In this document: in pieces, positions 10,586 to 21,245 of the stretch
Position numbering within the stretch: position 1 is the first letter of the stretch
How the letters are laid out: each line of letters starts with the position of its first letter
Source of the DNA: Thuidium tamariscinum
Taxonomy: Eukaryota > Streptophyta > Bryopsida > Hypnales > Thuidiaceae
NCBI GenBank assembly: GCA_947034885.2
Contig: OX344751.2
Span: forward strand, 41,011,082-41,075,081
Direction of reading: 5' to 3'
DNA length: 64,000 bases
Notes under the pieces: generated by a model
What the model was told of the DNA's origin: nothing
Databases searched by the model: none
Seen by the model: the letters and a program-made list of their open reading frames with translations, nothing else
Position numbers and translations under genes: made by a program

Positions 10586-11120
10586 AAGGCTTCTTCTCCC
10601 TAAACCCATTTTTTTGGGAGGGGGGGTTGCTTACTTGTTCCCTAAAGAATTGCCATTTTGTTCCCCATTTTTTTTCCCCATCTTTGCCACCTTACGTGGG
10701 ACGGAGCTTTTATAGTCACAGATTACTGTTATGTAGTTACAATGACTGACTCAAAAATAACTTGTACGCGACTACAGCCCAATAGAAGTCAATGAGTAGT
10801 CACATAGAATGACTGTCCTTTGTAACTGCCTTCATAGGGAGAGCAGGTGGATTCATTTCATAGTCGTACATGGTCATTTCATAGTCATATCATAGTCATT
10901 TCATAGTCACACTGAACATGGGTTGCTTATGGAAAATGTGTTCATAGTGATTTAGGAAGCCGAAATGTCACGTACGGCAGCGCTCATCATCAAATTTGGA
11001 ATTCCCTTATACTGAGTGAAATACATCTTGCTGCTGAAGTCTTCTTGGGAGAATCCCACCAGGTATTCAATTTGACTAAAACCGCGAATTGCATTATCAA
11101 CTCTTGATCATTAGTACGAA
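10586..11120 (+). repeat. Spacer before the CACTA-1 transposase, CATTTCATAGT repeats
   Basis: No gene is seen. At 10855-10915 CATTTCATAGTC-type units repeat several times. The remainder holds dispersed AGTCA words. It should contain the transposase promoter, not identified. Confidence 0.45.
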
Positions 11121-11450
11121 ATGAAAAAGCGAAGACTGCTAAGAGCTGCTCCACTATTCTTGAGGAAGAGAAGTAGAATGCTGACACTTGAAAGTGACAA
11201 TGAGGTGGACATCCTAAACCGAGAATGTCCGTTGACTAGTAAAAGTTCTCCGTCCCCAGCACCAATTTCCGATATCAAGCAAAGTTCAGCATTCGAAACT
11301 AAAGAAAGCAATGATGCAGCTGTTGCAGCACTTGAACAAGCATTAGACGGCACGGGAAGAACAGAAAATGTGACTTCCCTTGAGGGTAGTGAGCTAGACA
11401 GGCGGTTCGAAGCTTGGGTGTTTCTGGCCCTTGGTGTCAATCCAACCTAA
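11121..11450 (+). CDS. CACTA-1 transposase gene, first exon (basic N-terminus)
   Basis: The ATG at 11121 opens MKKRRLLRAAPLFLRKRSRM. The rest is an acidic/Ser-rich stretch ending ELDRRFEAWVFLALG. CACTA-2 34245-33814 (reverse) encodes the same plan: KRRVLRAAPLFPRKRYRM ... ELEHRFESWVALALG. The conserved basic start looks like a nuclear localisation or DNA-binding segment. A donor (GGT|GTCAAT) after LALG would lead in phase to the next segment at 11480. It may be the first exon of the transposase or a small separate protein. Confidence 0.6.
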   Translation: MKKRRLLRAAPLFLRKRSRMLTLESDNEVDILNRECPLTSKSSPSPAPISDIKQSSAFETKESNDAAVAALEQALDGTGRTENVTSLEGSELDRRFEAWVFLALGVNPT

Positions 11451-11479
11451 ACCCATGAATTGACCCTTCCCTCCTATAG

Positions 11480-11671
11480 CCTGTATCTGGAAGTGTGACG
11501 GATGTGCGCAGTGGTTTGGCTGACCGCACTTGCATACAAGCCAAGTGGACTGTATACCATGTCAAGAAATTTCCATTAATGAAAGAGCATCACCTTGTTC
11601 CAGAGGAATTAGCATTGTACTTGATGGCCCTTGTGAAATGTGATTACATGCAATACAAGTCCTTGCTCTAG
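11480..11671 (+). CDS. CACTA-1, possible second transposase exon
   Basis: After a TATAG acceptor the frame reads PVSGSVTDVRSGL, then RTCIQAKWTVYHVKKFP and EELALYLMALVKCDY, ending at a TAG. CACTA-2 encodes a similar PIVSSMSDTSQLE at the matching place, but the rest is decayed there. It could be a real exon with a donor before the stop. No domain is recognised. Confidence 0.4.
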   Translation, partial: PVSGSVTDVRSGLADRTCIQAKWTVYHVKKFPLMKEHHLVPEELALYLMALVKCDYMQYKSLL

Positions 11672-11932
11672 TTCTATTGAACATGTGATTCTGGAAATGG
11701 TGTTGTCATGTTCACGTGCCTATTTATCTATTATTTTCTGTGCTTGCCTAAGCAAATTGATGAGGAGTTCACCTTGAAGAATATGGGTACTGCCTTCACG
11801 CCCAAGGTGGTCGCACTTTCTCTATGAATCGTAGACATATTGAAGTCATTTACCTATTGATTTTTTTGACTTTGCAGTGACTGAAGAAGTCATTACAGAG
11901 TTACAGAAGATATTTGTCAATTGTTTACGAGA

Positions 11933-13705
11933 ATGATTCCTGCCAGGCTTCCCTTGTCCGACAATGAAAGACAGATACTTCAAGATGAGCGCCTATAGGT
12001 GAGGGAGCTGCAAAGAGCCAGAGAGTACAATGTCACAAAATTGCATTGTCCCTGCAACAACTGCAAGGGGCGTAAGAGACTGATATTGAAGAACGTACGG
12101 AGTCACCTCATTCGTCACGGTCGTAGTCCCCAATCTCGAATTTGGAGAGGCCCGGGCACACGAGACTCCTCTGATGAGGAGTGGGAGCACGAATTTTGGA
12201 GCCCAGTTGCACAGGATGAGCGAGGCATTCACGGCTTCGATGCCACTGTTGATACTCAAGGCATCTTGAACCAAGCTTTGGGCCCACTAGAAGGTCGAAC
12301 TATTTCTGTGGAAGAAATGTAGGAGGAAGTGAGGAATGCTTTTGACACTACAGATTCAATGCATAAAGAGTGCATGCAAGAGTCTGGCGCCGATATTGCA
12401 GAGCCTGAGGAATGTCGCGGTGAGTTTGTGCCTCCCACCGTAGGCACTGACGGAGGTGACCATGATCCGAACTTCGATGCCCGAGCGATGCAGGAGTGCT
12501 TGGATCCATTATACGATGAGGCTACTTCTAGCAAGCTTGCCGCGACGGTACTATTGATGAATCTATGCACAGTGCATGGAGTGAGCAACCACTGTGCCAA
12601 TGAGCTTTTTAGCATATTGCATTCCCATCTCTTGCCGAGGAACAATAACTTGCCACGGAACTATTACGCAACACAGTCCCTCACAGGGAAATTAGGTTTG
12701 ACATACAACACCATCCATGCATGTGAAAGAGGTTGCGTGCTTTTCCGTGGACCTCATGAGCATGCCCTATGGTGCCCAAAGTGTGGTGGTCGTAGATACA
12801 GAGATGAGAAGCGGCGTTGTTATCCATTGAAGGTGCTCCGTCACTTTCCCATCATTCCGAGGTTGCAGCGAATGTTCCTGAGTCCTAAAATTTCAGAGCT
12901 CATGGTTTGGCATGCCCAGAACCGGAGCAACCGAGAAGGGGGAGATGGCCTTGTCAGACATCCATGCGACTCTAAGGCTTGGCAGCATTTCGAGGAGAAT
13001 GTGGATCCAGCGTTTCCAAATGATCCACGGAACGTTCACTTCGCCTTGGCAGCTGATGGAGTCAACCCTTACAAGCAAAACAGGACATCATGGTCAACGT
13101 GGCCGGTTGTGTTACTCAATTACAACTTGCCCCCATGGTTGAGCACCAAAAAAATTTTCATTCTCCTAGCCCTCTTGATTTCGGGGAAGGAGTCAGTCAC
13201 GAGTGATGTGTTTGATGTATATTTAGAGCCTCTTGTGGAAGAGCTAGAGCAGCTATGGGCCGGAGTCCCAACTCACGATGTTAGAAAGGAAGTAGGGCAA
13301 GAGGCTTTCCAATTGCGTGCCATGTTACTATGGACAATCCACGATTTTCCAGGTTATGGCACCGTTGGAGGATTCTCCCATCAAGGGTATGTAGCATGCC
13401 CATGGTGTGGCCAAGATCTTGGAGCTGAGCATTCTACAGAACTTAGCAAGCAAACTTATGCGGGGACTCGCCGATGGCTCCCCGAAGATCATCCTTATAG
13501 GTCTGAAGAAATGAAGGACCACTTCACTGGCTTCATGGAAAACCGCCCTAAACCACGTGCTGTGACTGTGGAAGAACAAATCCAGCATGCCTTGGAGTGT
13601 GAGGCATGGAGAGAAGCAGGCAACAGGGATGGTGCCACGGGGGACCCTTCCAAAATTTTCGGTCTCAAGCGCCTCAACATTCTCTTCAGATTGCCATATT
13701 GGAGG
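11933..13705 (+). pseudogene. CACTA-1 transposase, tnp2 exon, broken by two stops
   Basis: The exon runs from ATG (MIPARLPLSDNERQ) to a GTGAGT donor at 13706. It encodes a transposase-associated Cys domain (LHCPCNNCKGRKRL ... HLIRHG) and then the tnp2 transposase core: VLRHFPIIPRL, LVRHPCDSKAW, ALAADGVNPY, TIHDFPGYG and GYVACPWCG. The Asp in ADGVNP and HDFPGY fit the catalytic acidic residues of the DDE-type tnp2 family. In-frame TAG codons at 11996-11998 (Trp in CACTA-2) and 12320-12322 (Gln in CACTA-2) interrupt it, so it is a pseudogene. The exon ends at RLPYWR, just before the conserved DLMHCE block of the next exon. Confidence 0.9.
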
Positions 13706-13909
13706 GTGAGTGAAAAACTAGCGCCCTCCTGAAGGGAAATGACTTCAATGTGACTCGTAGGCTACTTTTCAGTGACCTAAGAGTCACAAGTAAGTCATAC
13801 CGGAGTTGTTCTCGCAATGTTTCCATTGTGAACTACGAAATGACTTTTCTGTAACCAGGGCGTGACTTAGCACATGTATCTAACCCGGACTTCATGTCTA
13901 TGTCTGCAG

Positions 13910-14812
13910 TATCTTCTCATCCGCTATACGCTGGACCTAATGCACTGCGAGCTAAACCTTGCCAAAAACTTTTTGAAAACCATATCAGGCAAGAAGGACA
14001 CTGTAAAAGTGCGCAGAGACTTGCAACGCCGGAATATGAGGAAGCACTTGTGGCTCACTCCACACCCACGTAAGGCCGGGAAGATGGTGAAACCACGAGC
14101 ATCTTATGTATTGTCTGAAGAGGAGTTCGAGAAATTTGTGAAGTATATAGAATCTTTGAAGACACCCAACGGATATTCCTCAGACCTAGCCAAAAGCCTC
14201 CTCAAGAAGAACTTTGGTGGGCTCAAGTCGCACGATTACCACATCTTGATGCAACAGGTGATGCCACTAGCTCTTCGTGGTTTAATGGAACCTGGACCTC
14301 GGATGGCTATCATGAGAATGTGTAGGGTTTTTCGTCGCTTGAGTACAAAGGTGTACAATCCATTGGATTTTCCCTCACTTGAGGCAGATGTAGCAGAAAG
14401 CATGGCATTGTTGGAGATTGAGTTCCCACCGTCATTTTTTGACATAATGACTCATCTCCCATACCATCTTGCAAAGGAATTGGACCTATGTGGTCCAGTT
14501 AGTGCTCAATGGATGTATCTGGTGGAGCGGTACATGAAGACACTGAAGAGCCATGTTCGAAATATAGCACGACGAGAGGCATGCATGGCGGAGGGGTACT
14601 TGAAGGATGAATGCCTTGGATTCATGACAGAGTACCTCCATAGTTTTGAGGGAACTCAGAGGCGTGTGTGGGATGAAGACGAAGAATACGGAGATGCAGA
14701 GGAGGTTCTGCAAGGGGCGGGAAGGCCATACGTGATGAGTCGTGAGCTAAGAGATGTGACACACCAGTATGTACTTTCCAACGCGTCGGTCATGCAGGAT
14801 TTGCTTATATAA
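13910..14812 (+). CDS. CACTA-1 transposase, DUF4218 exon
   Basis: After a TCTGCAG acceptor in phase 0 the frame opens YLLIRYTLDLMHCELN. DxMHxE is the conserved tnp2 C-terminal motif. DUF4218 follows (FFDIMTHLPYHLAKELDLCG, WMYLVERYMKTLKSHVRN, ACMAEGYL). The frame is open for 300 codons. CACTA-2 and CACTA-3 have splice donors (GTACGT, GTAAGT) at the matching end. Here the donor G is A (14809, ATAAGT), so the reading runs into TAA at 14810-14812. Splicing to the DUF4216 exon is probably lost. Confidence 0.85.
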   Translation, partial: YLLIRYTLDLMHCELNLAKNFLKTISGKKDTVKVRRDLQRRNMRKHLWLTPHPRKAGKMVKPRASYVLSEEEFEKFVKYIESLKTPNGYSSDLAKSLLKKNFGGLKSHDYHILMQQVMPLALRGLMEPGPRMAIMRMCRVFRRLSTKVYNPLDFPSLEADVAESMALLEIEFPPSFFDIMTHLPYHLAKELDLCGPVSAQWMYLVERYMKTLKSHVRNIARREACMAEGYLKDECLGFMTEYLHSFEGTQRRVWDEDEEYGDAEEVLQGAGRPYVMSRELRDVTHQYVLSNASVMQDLLI

Positions 14813-15143
14813 GTTCTTCAGTTGCAATATCATGTAATACAGTGAAACCATGCCCCATTCCATGACTGAATCCCTGAGGCTTTTCTCCATGGTAGTGTCT
14901 CTCAGTCATTTTAAATGCCTATATGGTACTCAGTAGTTGTTCTGAAGTTACTTTGAAGTCATGAAAATGGTGAGTGACTTAGATGTGACTTATGAGTTAC
15001 CAATCTAAGTCATGGAGAAGTCATATTTACGCTATGCAGGGGCCAAGGTATTGAGGAGCCGCAGTGAATACTGTTCTCTTCACTTCTCAAGAGACGTGTG
15101 TCCCCACCTTGTTATAATATTATTTTTTTTCTTGCTTGCTTAG
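14813..15143 (+). other. Intron between DUF4218 and DUF4216 exons
   Basis: No gene. AGTCAT/GTGACT words are frequent at 14890-15020. A poly-T tract followed by CTTGCTTGCTTAG ends at 15143, a good polypyrimidine-acceptor site. Confidence 0.6.
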
Positions 15144-15880
15144 GACTTGGAGGACAGAGTCGCAGGAGAATACCGCAACCCCGTCCCTAGTCGAGTGGAT
15201 GGACCAAACAGTGGGGAGATGGAGTTGGACTTCCGTAACCCGGAAGACATGGACCGTTTTCTCTTGAGCAAGAACCCATCGCAGAGAGCAACTAGGTATG
15301 CACGGGTGACAGCGTTTGGCAACCACTTTCGAGTGGAGGATGACAGTACCAGGCACTTGCTCAGTTACAATAGTGGGGTAGCATCTATTTTTCAAGAACC
15401 CACCAACAATGTTGCGGAGTCGTCTGTGAACTATGTGGGAGTGCTGAAGGACGTACTTGAATTGGACTATGGTGCATTGAGTACAAAGATAATTCTCCTC
15501 CGCTGTGAGTGGGTGAAACCCTAAGACAATCGAGGTAATCCTACGTACACAAAGGATGAGTCTGGGTTCCTTGTAGTGAACTTCCGCCACAAATTGCCTC
15601 GCTTGGCCGACCCTTTCATTTTCCCCAACCAGGCAACCAAGCTACACAAGTTTTCTTCTCCGATGTCACAGAAAGAGCGGGTTGGAAAGTTGTGCTCCGT
15701 AAAGAGGCACGAGCACGACGAGAGGTTGTTGACACAGTTGATGCATTCCTACGCACTACAGTGGAGAGCAAAGGGCTAAGAGCTCCCCGAAGGCTACCAA
15801 GTCCAAGCGAAACAGTAAGTTTGATTGGGGCCATAGAATTGTCTGAGGAAGATAATCTGCTAGCATGTGAAGGCTATTAG
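15144..15880 (+). pseudogene. CACTA-1 transposase, DUF4216 exon, frameshifted
   Basis: DUF4216 is recognisable by GNHFRVEDD, SVNYVGVLKDVLELDYGAL, LLRCEWVKP, PRLADPFIF and ARARREVVDT, ending LLACEGY. Compared with CACTA-2 and CACTA-3 the copy is broken three ways. A 1-base shift lies near 15215-15222, between PSLVEWMDQTVG and MELDFRNPEDMDRF. A TAA lies at 15522-15524 after CEWVKP. An 8-bp tandem duplication near 15640 shifts the frame before QVFFSDV. DUF4216 is typical of CACTA transposase C-termini; its biochemical role is not known. Confidence 0.85.
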
Positions 15881-16004
15881 GATGAGTGGAAATTGGCTGC
15901 AGGAATTCAGTATTGCTACACTTGGAAGCTAGCTCTGTATCGCCGCTCTTTATTCTCCGCTATAGGCAAATAGGTTCATGTTGTCCTCGGCAGAAGTCGC
16001 CGTC

Positions 16005-17256
16005 TGTCGTAGCACAGGAAAGTCAAGTTGCTTCTCTAAGACCAGAAATGACCCTAAAGTGACTCGTTTATCGTTCCCACAGAGATTTAGTTGCCAGATG
16101 ACTAATATCCGGAAATCAGAATAAGGATTACCACAAAAAAAACACCAAGCACACTTATCTAATCTTACCTAATCATACTCTAAAACTCTACAGACTCCCC
16201 TATTTACAAATTTACAGAATCCAAACCGGAATAAAGAGTGGGTAGCAAGCCCAACTCTTCTACATCCTAAGATTCTTTCCGGTTTTTCCCAGTAACCAGT
16301 GTCCGGAATCGAATTTAACCTCTGAACAAAGAGGAATCTGCATATTGTGATTAAGGAAGGAAGCTTACAACCTACCCTCTGCGTTTTAGAGTGTCAAGAG
16401 TGCCACTTAAATAAAGAAAACAACAAAACAACATCAATCCTATTCAACCTAATTTCCCTCACAACTAAACCGGAATACCGGATAGCTATCTGGCCTAGCA
16501 GGTCATGCAAGGAAACTTCAGTCAAAGTCTTACTTACACTACAACGACGGCCTACTGGGTTAGTCTAAACTCTGGGCAGAATTCGGGACGGGCGGATTGA
16601 GAAGTCGTTACCTTCCCTACACATTTCCGGTTACCAAAGAACCTGTCTACCGCTTGAACTGGAGTTGTCCGGAATCATCAACGGCTATGGCTCCAAGTGA
16701 CTAGGACTATCTTCAGATAACGGGAAAACCGGAACCGATCGCACTGAGGGATCAGGAATCCACCATCACACACAGATTGCACTTACTCTCCCAAGAATCC
16801 GGATAAACCCAATATCCGGGCACACTCTCTCCCTACCTATTCCTGCAACTCTACAGAACATACACCAACAGAGTCACCCACTGGAATACACGCCGCCACC
16901 TCAATGTGAATCAGAAAGCTGATTTGAATTGCACAATGCTAGGAAAACAAGGTATGAAAATGCACACCAACAAACTAAAAACTAACACCTAAATACTTTA
17001 CAACCCAAGGGAAACCACAGCCCAAGGGAAATCAGAGCCAACCACAAGGGAATGACACGTGCCATTCGCCTTATCCGACTCTCAGTTGACTTCCACTGAA
17101 CGCCAGCACTGTCCATAAAAAGTGGATCTCAGATCCGAAAAATCCGGATCCAATGGAGTCAACCTTACCTACTCACCTAAAAGCAACTCAAAAAGTGCTT
17201 TCTACCAAAAACTTAGGTTTTCAGCCGCCTACCTACTGCTGTACCTAACCCTAAAC
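16005..17256 (-). other. LTR-D downstream non-coding part
   Basis: No ORF of note. TCCGGA/CCGGAA words recur about every 50-100 bases (16110, 16230, 16300, 16470, 16670, 16800), just as in the non-coding ends of LTR-E. Confidence 0.5.
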
Positions 17257-19145
17257 CTATTTCCTTGGCCGCTTCCCTAGAGTCTCTTCCTTCTTGGCGG
17301 CGCCCTTCCTTGGTGGCTGTTTCCGGGCAGAACCGAAAGTGTTCTTGCGCTTCCTCGCCTGTGTAGATTTGGCCTTCAGTTGGGCCTTGATCTTCCTTGT
17401 CATGGCCAACTTAGCATTTGGATCAGAATCAGGTTCTGACTCCTCACTTCCAGACCCAGAGGTGGACTCTTCATCCTCGTCCTCTGATTCCTCTTCTTCC
17501 TCTTCCTTGACCGGAATCGGCCTCTTCTTCTTTTGAGAATCTGTCACCTTGCTCAGTTGCTCTTGACTTGGGCAGGAATGGGGGAAACTGCTTGATCCTT
17601 GCTCTGTGGAGTTCCTACACTTCCTTCCCGATGCTGTGACTGACTTCTAGTTAATGAGCCTAGTGTGGACTCATTTTCAGTTCCTGATTCAAGGACAACC
17701 TTTGCCTTGGGAGGTGTGATCAAAACCACATCTTCCGATGGATTTCCGGTTTTCCCTTTCACTAAAGGAGTTGTCTGCTTGCCCTTTGGCAGTGGTGGTT
17801 TAGAAGGAGTCGCTTCTGTAGCTTTCCCTTTTTCCGGTTTAGTTTCCGGTTGGAGGGGTGGACTGACCTCTTCCATGACTTCCCTCATTTGCACCAACAA
17901 CTTCTCCATCTTTAAGTTGAAGGAAACTAGGACGTTAATAACCTTATCCCCTAGCTTTCCTACACTATCTAAGACCTTCTCATCAAAGAGTTTGGCCTTG
18001 TTTATGACTTCTGCCGGAACACTGATAAACTCTCTAATCCGGTCAAGAGTCTCTACTGACTGAGCTGACATCTTTTGGTTACGCTCACTTTCCTGCTTCC
18101 GCTTACTCAGCTTTGTCTTAAGGGAGAGCAGCTCATCCATCAACTCTTGATACTTAACCTTTCCGGCCTTCCCCTCAACGTCTTGTATCAGATTCCGGAT
18201 CTGCTCTATACACTCAGTCTCGGGAACATCTCCCAACAATTTGCACACCTTTTTCAAGGTTCCTCTTTCTCGCTCATATTCCCCACGGACTGTAGTGAGT
18301 TCCCCAATGATTGACCCTAAAGGGTCACTTTTCCAGACAAGTTCCTTCTCTTTCCCTTTCTCTACCTTAACCTCTGTCTTCTTTCGCTTTTCCGGTTCCG
18401 GTTTCCCTGTCGAACCGGAAAGCTCAGTCTTTCTCTCAGCTTCCTCCATCTCATCATCTGAGTCAGACTTCATCCCATGGGCTAGTTTCACTTCTTTAAC
18501 CGTATACTCTTGCCTCTCTGATGCCCTCATGCAGTCTTGAGAATGATAGAGATGGTAGAGGAAAGGAGAGATACTGGAGGGTTTAGTCTTTCCTACTCCT
18601 TTACACAACTTCCCGACGTACTCTCTGAAAACTATCCCCCAGTCTACTTTCCGGTCACCGCTCAGTGCTCCAAAAATCGTATTCCCTAGGGTGAGAGTCA
18701 TCCGGGTTCCCCTATCCGGACTAAGGATTGGGACCAGAAACTCCAACACCCTTCTCTCTCTTGCATCCTTGCAGTCACTCACGGTGTACCCATCCTTGGA
18801 GTGAGGTGCAGAACGAAACTTACCCACCACGAACTTGTCAGTCCGTGAGGCAAAGCCCTCACCCTCCTTAGCAAAACCATAAACTTCCCGCCAGACTCTA
18901 GCCGTCCACTTGTCCGGAAGTGCCCTCAAGGTCTTCCTCCACTCGTTCGACTGTGGGTGCAGAACCTCCCGCACCATGACATCGTCCTTGAAGTTCCAGG
19001 GCCGCTCGATCAATCCGGCGCAACCCATCTAACTGAGGTCCTCCAACAAGTCACCTCTCTCCTCTGCGTCTTCCGGAATAACCGGAACAATGTTCCTTAG
19101 CAATACCTTGGTGGCGGTCTCCTCCTCAGCCTCACTTCCAGACAT
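17257..19145 (-). pseudogene. LTR-D protein, unrecognised family, broken copy
   Basis: The probable start is the ATG at 19145 (MSGSEAEEETATK), aligning with the ATG at 52141 in LTR-E. The protein has a conserved N-terminal globular part (GLIERPWNF, VYGFAKEG, TDKFVVGKFR, KDGYTVSDC, NTIFGALSGDRKVDWG, PFLYHLYHSQD). A charged linker and a Lys/Glu-rich coiled-coil-like part follow, then a Ser/Thr-Pro region, and finally an acidic run (KEEEEEESEDEDEES) and a basic end (GKRPRK). A TAG at 19029-19031 and a frameshift near 17550 break it; each half is otherwise open. I do not recognise the family. The pattern resembles transposon-encoded nucleic-acid-binding or gag-like proteins, but no zinc knuckle, protease or polymerase motif is present. 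Confidence 0.65.
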
Positions 19146-19394
19146 GGCCGAAACTCTAAATCACTCGATGATACTCTCCAGAAAACCCACACCACAATCT
19201 TTCACACAACCCGACTAACTCGCCCGATAACTGAAACACTAAAGAAAACCAGAACGCCGGAAACCTCCTCCAACAGCACCAACGTGCACACACAGTCTCG
19301 CACGCTCAGAGCTGACCTAGAAAACACAATAATGAGGTCTAGAACCCTAAGTGACCAACCTTAAAGCCTCCACTCGGATTTCTCTCCAATTCTC

Positions 19395-19472
19395 GACCGT
19401 TGGGTAACGGAGTTCCCGTTTGATCTGACCGTTGAATCCTACCGATTCTGATTTCCCGGGAATCTGACCGTT
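19395..19472 (-). promoter_or_regulatory. Three GACCGTT (AACGGTC) boxes upstream of the LTR-D ORF
   Basis: GACCGTT occurs at 19395, 19427 and 19466, 250-330 bases upstream of the ORF start at 19145 on the reverse strand. The complement AACGGTC contains the AACGG core bound by plant MYB proteins. The role as an LTR enhancer is inferred; no clear TATA box was found in this copy. Confidence 0.3.
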
Positions 19473-19820
19473 AGGTGGCACTTTTCCCAAATTCCCAGTA
19501 CGCACTCCACTGGCTCCCTGTGGGCCCTGGCATGTTTTCGATAGACTAGTTACTGTTTTAGTTAGCTCTGGCTTTTGGATCTAATCTGATTTTGGACTTC
19601 CCGTATCCAGAAAGGTATTCCGGTTATAGTTCCGGTAAAAAGACAATCACTCCCTTAGCACTTTTATCTCTTTACTGTTTCCCTAACTTCCGGTTTTCCT
19701 TACTATACTATAACTCTGGATATAGACTAGAAAATCTAAAATAAATATGACAAATCGAAAAAATAAAACCTATTTAGTACTAAATAGACTAAAGATGGAT
19801 TTTAGGGTTGTGACACCGTC

Positions 19821-21012
19821 TTAGAAAACAAGGATGTGTCACTGAAAGAATGAGGTGCCAAGTCCTTCCAGTCAGCATATGACTTCTAGGCAATAGTGTG
19901 CAGTCATTCTATAGCACGTTTTAAGTCGCAACGTAGTCACGTCTAGTAGCTCCAGTGACAATGAAGTCATTCATCAGTTACTGAGGTCACGACGTAGTCG
20001 CGACCTGTAATATGAAGTTCTGTTGCGGTCATTTTGTAATGCCAATACATTGTAGGGCTGGTATAGAACAATATGATGAGACTAGTGTCATTTTATGCTT
20101 CCTACTTGACAGGACGTCGAATTGGAAAGTGAGTTACCCTAAACCAGCAGATTTGAAATTTGTATTACCTAAATTTGAAGCAAGAAATATTTGTTACTTC
20201 AAGTGTTTTCAAAAATGCAAAGGTCCAAACTAGTGTTCCCAGAATACAATACCTATGCAGGCCACTCATAGCATTGTTCAGTAACAAGAATCACTCCTCA
20301 AAACTAATAGCCAATACTAAGGACACTAGACGCACCTTCTAGAGTGATTGAAAATCTGAGAGGGCATCCTAAACCGCCTCCCTGTCATCTACCCATGTCC
20401 TAACACAACATTGGTAAAGATACGTGCCCGTCATTAGCAAGGAGAACAAGAACCATGCTCCTCAATCCACCCTTGGCCATTAGTCATTTATGAGTTGCAC
20501 GTCAGTGATGGGAAGTCGCACAGTAGTCGAGCGGAAATGACTGGCAGCCACGTCAGCACATACCCTAAACCCCTATTTAGCTTGGAACTGGCTTGAGGTC
20601 CTTTTGTGCATGCGGAAGTTGTATTTGAGTCGCCAAAAAGTCATCAGAAACCGCTTCTCCAGCAGCCCCGCAGAGCCTCATGCCTAAATTTTTTTACTCC
20701 CTGCCCGCCCAATGTAAACATTGGGCATCCGAGCAGACCCTGACCTCTGAAGTCATTTGGTAGTCTGGAAGTGGTGTCAAACGACATTTAAATGACTTTG
20801 AAATGACTCATCTGGACCCAAACGCCATCCCTACGTTCCCAATTATGGAGACATTCATATACTGAACAGAAAACCTCCAACGAAAGGCGGCCTTCATTGC
20901 TCCCTCCCGCGGATGACTGAAAAATGACTTATGTATGACTCCAGTCACATGACTGCACTTCTGCTGGTGAAATTATGGAATGCAGAGTCATTTTTGAGTT
21001 GTTCCGGACATA
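19821..21012 (+). repeat. CACTA-1 right subterminal region
   Basis: No credible gene. AGTCATT, AGTCGC and AATGACT words are frequent, especially at 19870-20010, 20480-20560 and 20740-21010, mirroring the left end. Confidence 0.65.
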
Positions 21013-21056
21013 CAGTCATTTATCACAGTCACATTTACCCCTGTTTTTTTGTAGTG
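21013..21056 (-). repeat. CACTA-1 right terminal inverted repeat
   Basis: The complement begins CACTACAAAAAAACAG and continues through GGGTAAATGTGACT to ATGACTG, matching the left end at 44-87. Confidence 0.9.
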
Positions 21057-21124
21057 AAAGAATTCCGTTAAGGCTGTTTCTTTCTCTTTAAGTTTAAGGT
21101 CAAAATTTGGCCAAAAGCCCAAAG

Positions 21125-21245
21125 CCTGATCAGACCAGCCGAGACTGAGGCAACCCAAGGCCTGATCGGACCAGCCGAGATTGAGGCAGCCCAAGGCCTG
21201 ATCGGACCAGCCGACTGAGGCAGCCCAAGGCCTGTCGGACCAGTC
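21125..21245 (+). repeat. 36-bp minisatellite in LTR-A
   Basis: About 3.5 copies of a ~36-bp unit starting CCTGATCGGACCAGCCGAG (at 21125, 21161, 21197 and 21231). LTR-B and LTR-C have different minisatellites at the corresponding place. Confidence 0.85.

Larger units (their letters stand above)
16005..19815 (-). mobile_element. LTR-D, TG...CA element with one large ORF, 3811 bp
   Basis: Read on the reverse strand it begins TGTCACAACCC and ends TACGACA. It is flanked by a 5-bp direct repeat CCGTC (16000-16004 and 19816-19820), the pattern of LTR-retroelement integration. I see no second internal copy of the start sequence. It is therefore a solo LTR that contains an ORF, or a single-ORF element of another kind. 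It sits just after the DUF4216 stop of CACTA-1. A related copy is LTR-E (51588-55356). The whole element is unusually rich in CCGGA/TCCGG words. Confidence 0.85.
44..21056 (+). mobile_element. CACTA-1, near-complete En/Spm-type DNA transposon
   Basis: The element starts CACTACAAAAAAACA at 44 and ends with the inverse at 21056. The first ~44 bases of the two ends are inverted repeats with few mismatches. It is flanked by AAA on both sides, fitting the 3-bp target duplication of CACTA elements. Inside are a transposase gene on the + strand (11121-15880) and an accessory gene on the - strand (8002 down to 2002). Two foreign elements sit in it: a foldback hAT-type element at 1365-2000 and LTR-D at 16005-19815. 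Without these it is about 16.6 kb. The transposase has several disabling changes, so the copy is non-autonomous now. Confidence 0.9.
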
